A stretch of 64,000 bases of DNA from the NCBI GenBank assembly GCA_030549775.1, contig CM060175.1:18148212-18212211 (forward strand). Direction: 5' to 3'. Positions 62,311 to 64,000 of the stretch are shown in pieces. The position numbers and the translations under genes were made by a program. This DNA comes from Tamarix chinensis. Its lineage: Eukaryota; Streptophyta; Magnoliopsida; Caryophyllales; Tamaricaceae. The notes under the pieces were generated by a model. The model was not told the origin of the DNA. It did no database searches and saw only the letters and a list, made by a program, of their open reading frames with translations. Position 1 is the first letter of the stretch; the number at the start of each line of letters is the position of its first letter.

Positions 62311-64000
62311 TGTCACACCCCCAAAATTCACTACAGAAAAATTTTCGTTTTATAAAAAGGAATAGAGGAAGAAAAATATCAAACTGTGAATTATGGAGAT
62401 ATTACCACCACACTTAGTACCAGACCAGTTCACTCCTACCGTTCTAGTACCAAGTGCTAAGGCTAAAAGTGTAAAATACAATTTACGAGAACTCAAACCA
62501 TAGTTAAATTAGAGTAGCGTAGTAAAACATTTACAAGAACAGGATCCACCGATGGTGGTTACAAGAATATAGATTACATTTAAATCAGGGGTTAAGGGAG
62601 AAAGAATGAAAACCCTATAAGTCTGGATAACTTCCTTACGCTCTTTCCCATTGTCCACTTGAATAAAACCTGAAAAACATCTACAAGGGGCACTGCCCAT
62701 TGAATAGGCAGGGGCCCCACGAATGGAACTCTTCAGTACTATGGTATTGAGTAATCCTTTAAAACACACTGAAAAGTAGGCCCACAATGCCACACATGAT
62801 ACATAGCTATATACGTATATGATAAGGTATGCATACACAATGTTCACATACTAAATAAGTCCATCAAATGTTAATAGGCCAAAATGTACAATCAAAACTT
62901 ATAGGCCTTAAGCCATGTCATAATGCCAAAATAATACTTTTGGGCCTTAAGCCATTAGTCCATCATCATGCAATCATCTCTCGGATTTTATATCCATGTG
63001 AGTGCGGGAACCCCACTATTATAGCTAGTGGACCGGTCATGCAGGGCAAAACGCTCCTGGCCACTATAACTCGCTAGTGCATCGGTCTGGCCCCGACTCA
63101 TATGGTGTTTCATTGTAATTACTTAGTATCTTCCCCGTGTCTTATCGGTTTTACGTTTGGTTTGTTGAGCATGGAATCTCCCACTATTATAGCCGGTGGA
63201 ACGATCATGAGGGCACATGCCCTACCACTATTATTCGCCGGTGGACCGGTCATGTAGGGCACCCCGGCCTTAGCCACTATTATTCGCAGGTGGACCGGTC
63301 TGGGTCCGGCTCAACATCTTCCTCTTTAAGTGATTAGCGTCTTAACATATCTTATTTGAAAGTATTTTACCCTTGACATGCATGGCTAACTATATCCACA
63401 CTTATCCTCCCAGGAGGTCTCGTCCCATATCTTGAGACTTCTACACCTCCTAACTAGGTTTTCTCCAAAAACCCTAACTCGGGCCTATGTGGCCCATCTT
63501 TCTCCGTCGTACACATCTCGACTATTTTAACACTTTACACGTCACGACCCTTAGATCCAACCCTCACTTTCTGCCCTACTCATTCTTGTTTATTTTTATT
63601 ATTTTCTTTTTCTTTTTCCACCTTCTCACATTAGGGTTTCCTCCCAACCCTAGATTAGTCTCCTACGCACCCTTATACTGTCCCATGTACTATTTTTCAA
63701 CCGAAGCCCCCAGACACCCAAACGATACTTCTATTACCTTCCTCACGTCTCGAGGCAACTTTCTATACATAAGGTTTACCTCCATGCGGACTCAAACCGT
63801 CCCATGCAAACCCTAGTTCCTTCCATACCTACATTAGCCAACTTACTTCCCCTTGGTTATCTTTCTCTCCCATTTCTCTTTTTCATGCCTCCATCCCACA
63901 TTACCACATTAATCATTCTAGCATGCATGTCCTAAAGGGCCACATCACATCACATCATAACTTACAACATATCTATATTACCACATACAAAAAGAGGACA
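62311..64000 (-). mobile_element. Antisense long LTR, 3' third, runs off the window
   Basis: Starting TGTCACACCCCCAAAATTC, this is the reverse complement of the 3' part of the 25988-31177 LTR: the conserved end, 'ccagttcactcctaccgttc', the hairpin region (about 62735-62755, one mismatch), the dyad array (63005-63310), then further matching sequence to the window end. It interrupts the gypsy integrase relic. About 1.7 kb of an expected 5 kb is visible. Frames such as 62509-62847 and 63137-63337 are not genes. Confidence 0.9.
63005..63310 (-). repeat. Dyad-motif array of the antisense LTR
   Basis: Five copies of CCACTATTATTCGCCGGTGG and variants, matching 30127-30500 in reverse. Confidence 0.85.

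Noticed and set aside
62509..63337. Frames in the right-hand LTR as host genes
   Set aside because: The region is the inverted copy of the LTR at 25988-31177, and the frames are not conserved between the copies.

Overview
The window reads as plant nuclear heterochromatin. It is AT-rich and packed with decayed, nested transposable elements: CACTA (En/Spm) DNA transposons, Ty3/gypsy chromoviruses with very long LTRs, Ty1/copia remnants, a TRIM and a hAT-type MITE. Domain types such as TNP2, DUF4216, DUF4218, a plant Ulp1-like protease and an integrase with a chromodomain point to an angiosperm with a large, TE-rich genome. I cannot name the species. No intact host gene was found, and most open frames are compositional or broken element genes.

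Layout. 1-3987: AT-rich DNA without a recognisable gene. 3988-13635: CACTA copy 1, with genes on the minus strand, a truncated right end and an inserted solo LTR (12762-13467). 13636-22302: a degenerate LTR-like stretch holding a minus-strand TRIM (16407-17108), then non-coding DNA with one doubtful coding-like frame near 20.6 kb, then part of an antisense copia-type LTR. 22303-50995: one Tekay/Del-like chromovirus bounded by the 5-bp duplication ATTCA. It is split by CACTA copy 2 (23525-39270, TSD TCT) in the protease and by the short CACTA copy 3 (41411-43689, TSD TTA) in the integrase, and its 3' LTR carries another LTR (46588-48746). CACTA copy 2 itself carries a 5.19-kb solo LTR (25988-31177, TSD ATTTG) and a hAT-type MITE (33517-34053, TSD GGCATAAC). 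51001-61 kb: a copia reverse transcriptase/RNase H fragment whose 3' LTR is split by two long solo LTRs (51918-56682, TSD GTCTC; 57316-60518). 61.4-64 kb: a minus-strand gypsy integrase fragment cut by an antisense long LTR that runs off the window.

How it fits together. The duplications give a relative insertion order at least three to four levels deep. None of the elements looks autonomous. The two large CACTA copies carry complementary lesions: copy 1 lost the middle of TNP2 and the Ulp1 cysteine but keeps the Ulp1 histidine motif, while copy 2 keeps most of TNP2 and the cysteine motif but lost the histidine segment. The small copy 3 has the best preserved subterminal repeats. The most unusual recurring signals are an array of short dyad motifs and a hairpin kept in several otherwise divergent long LTRs, and about 102 uninterrupted TTC triplets inside one LTR.
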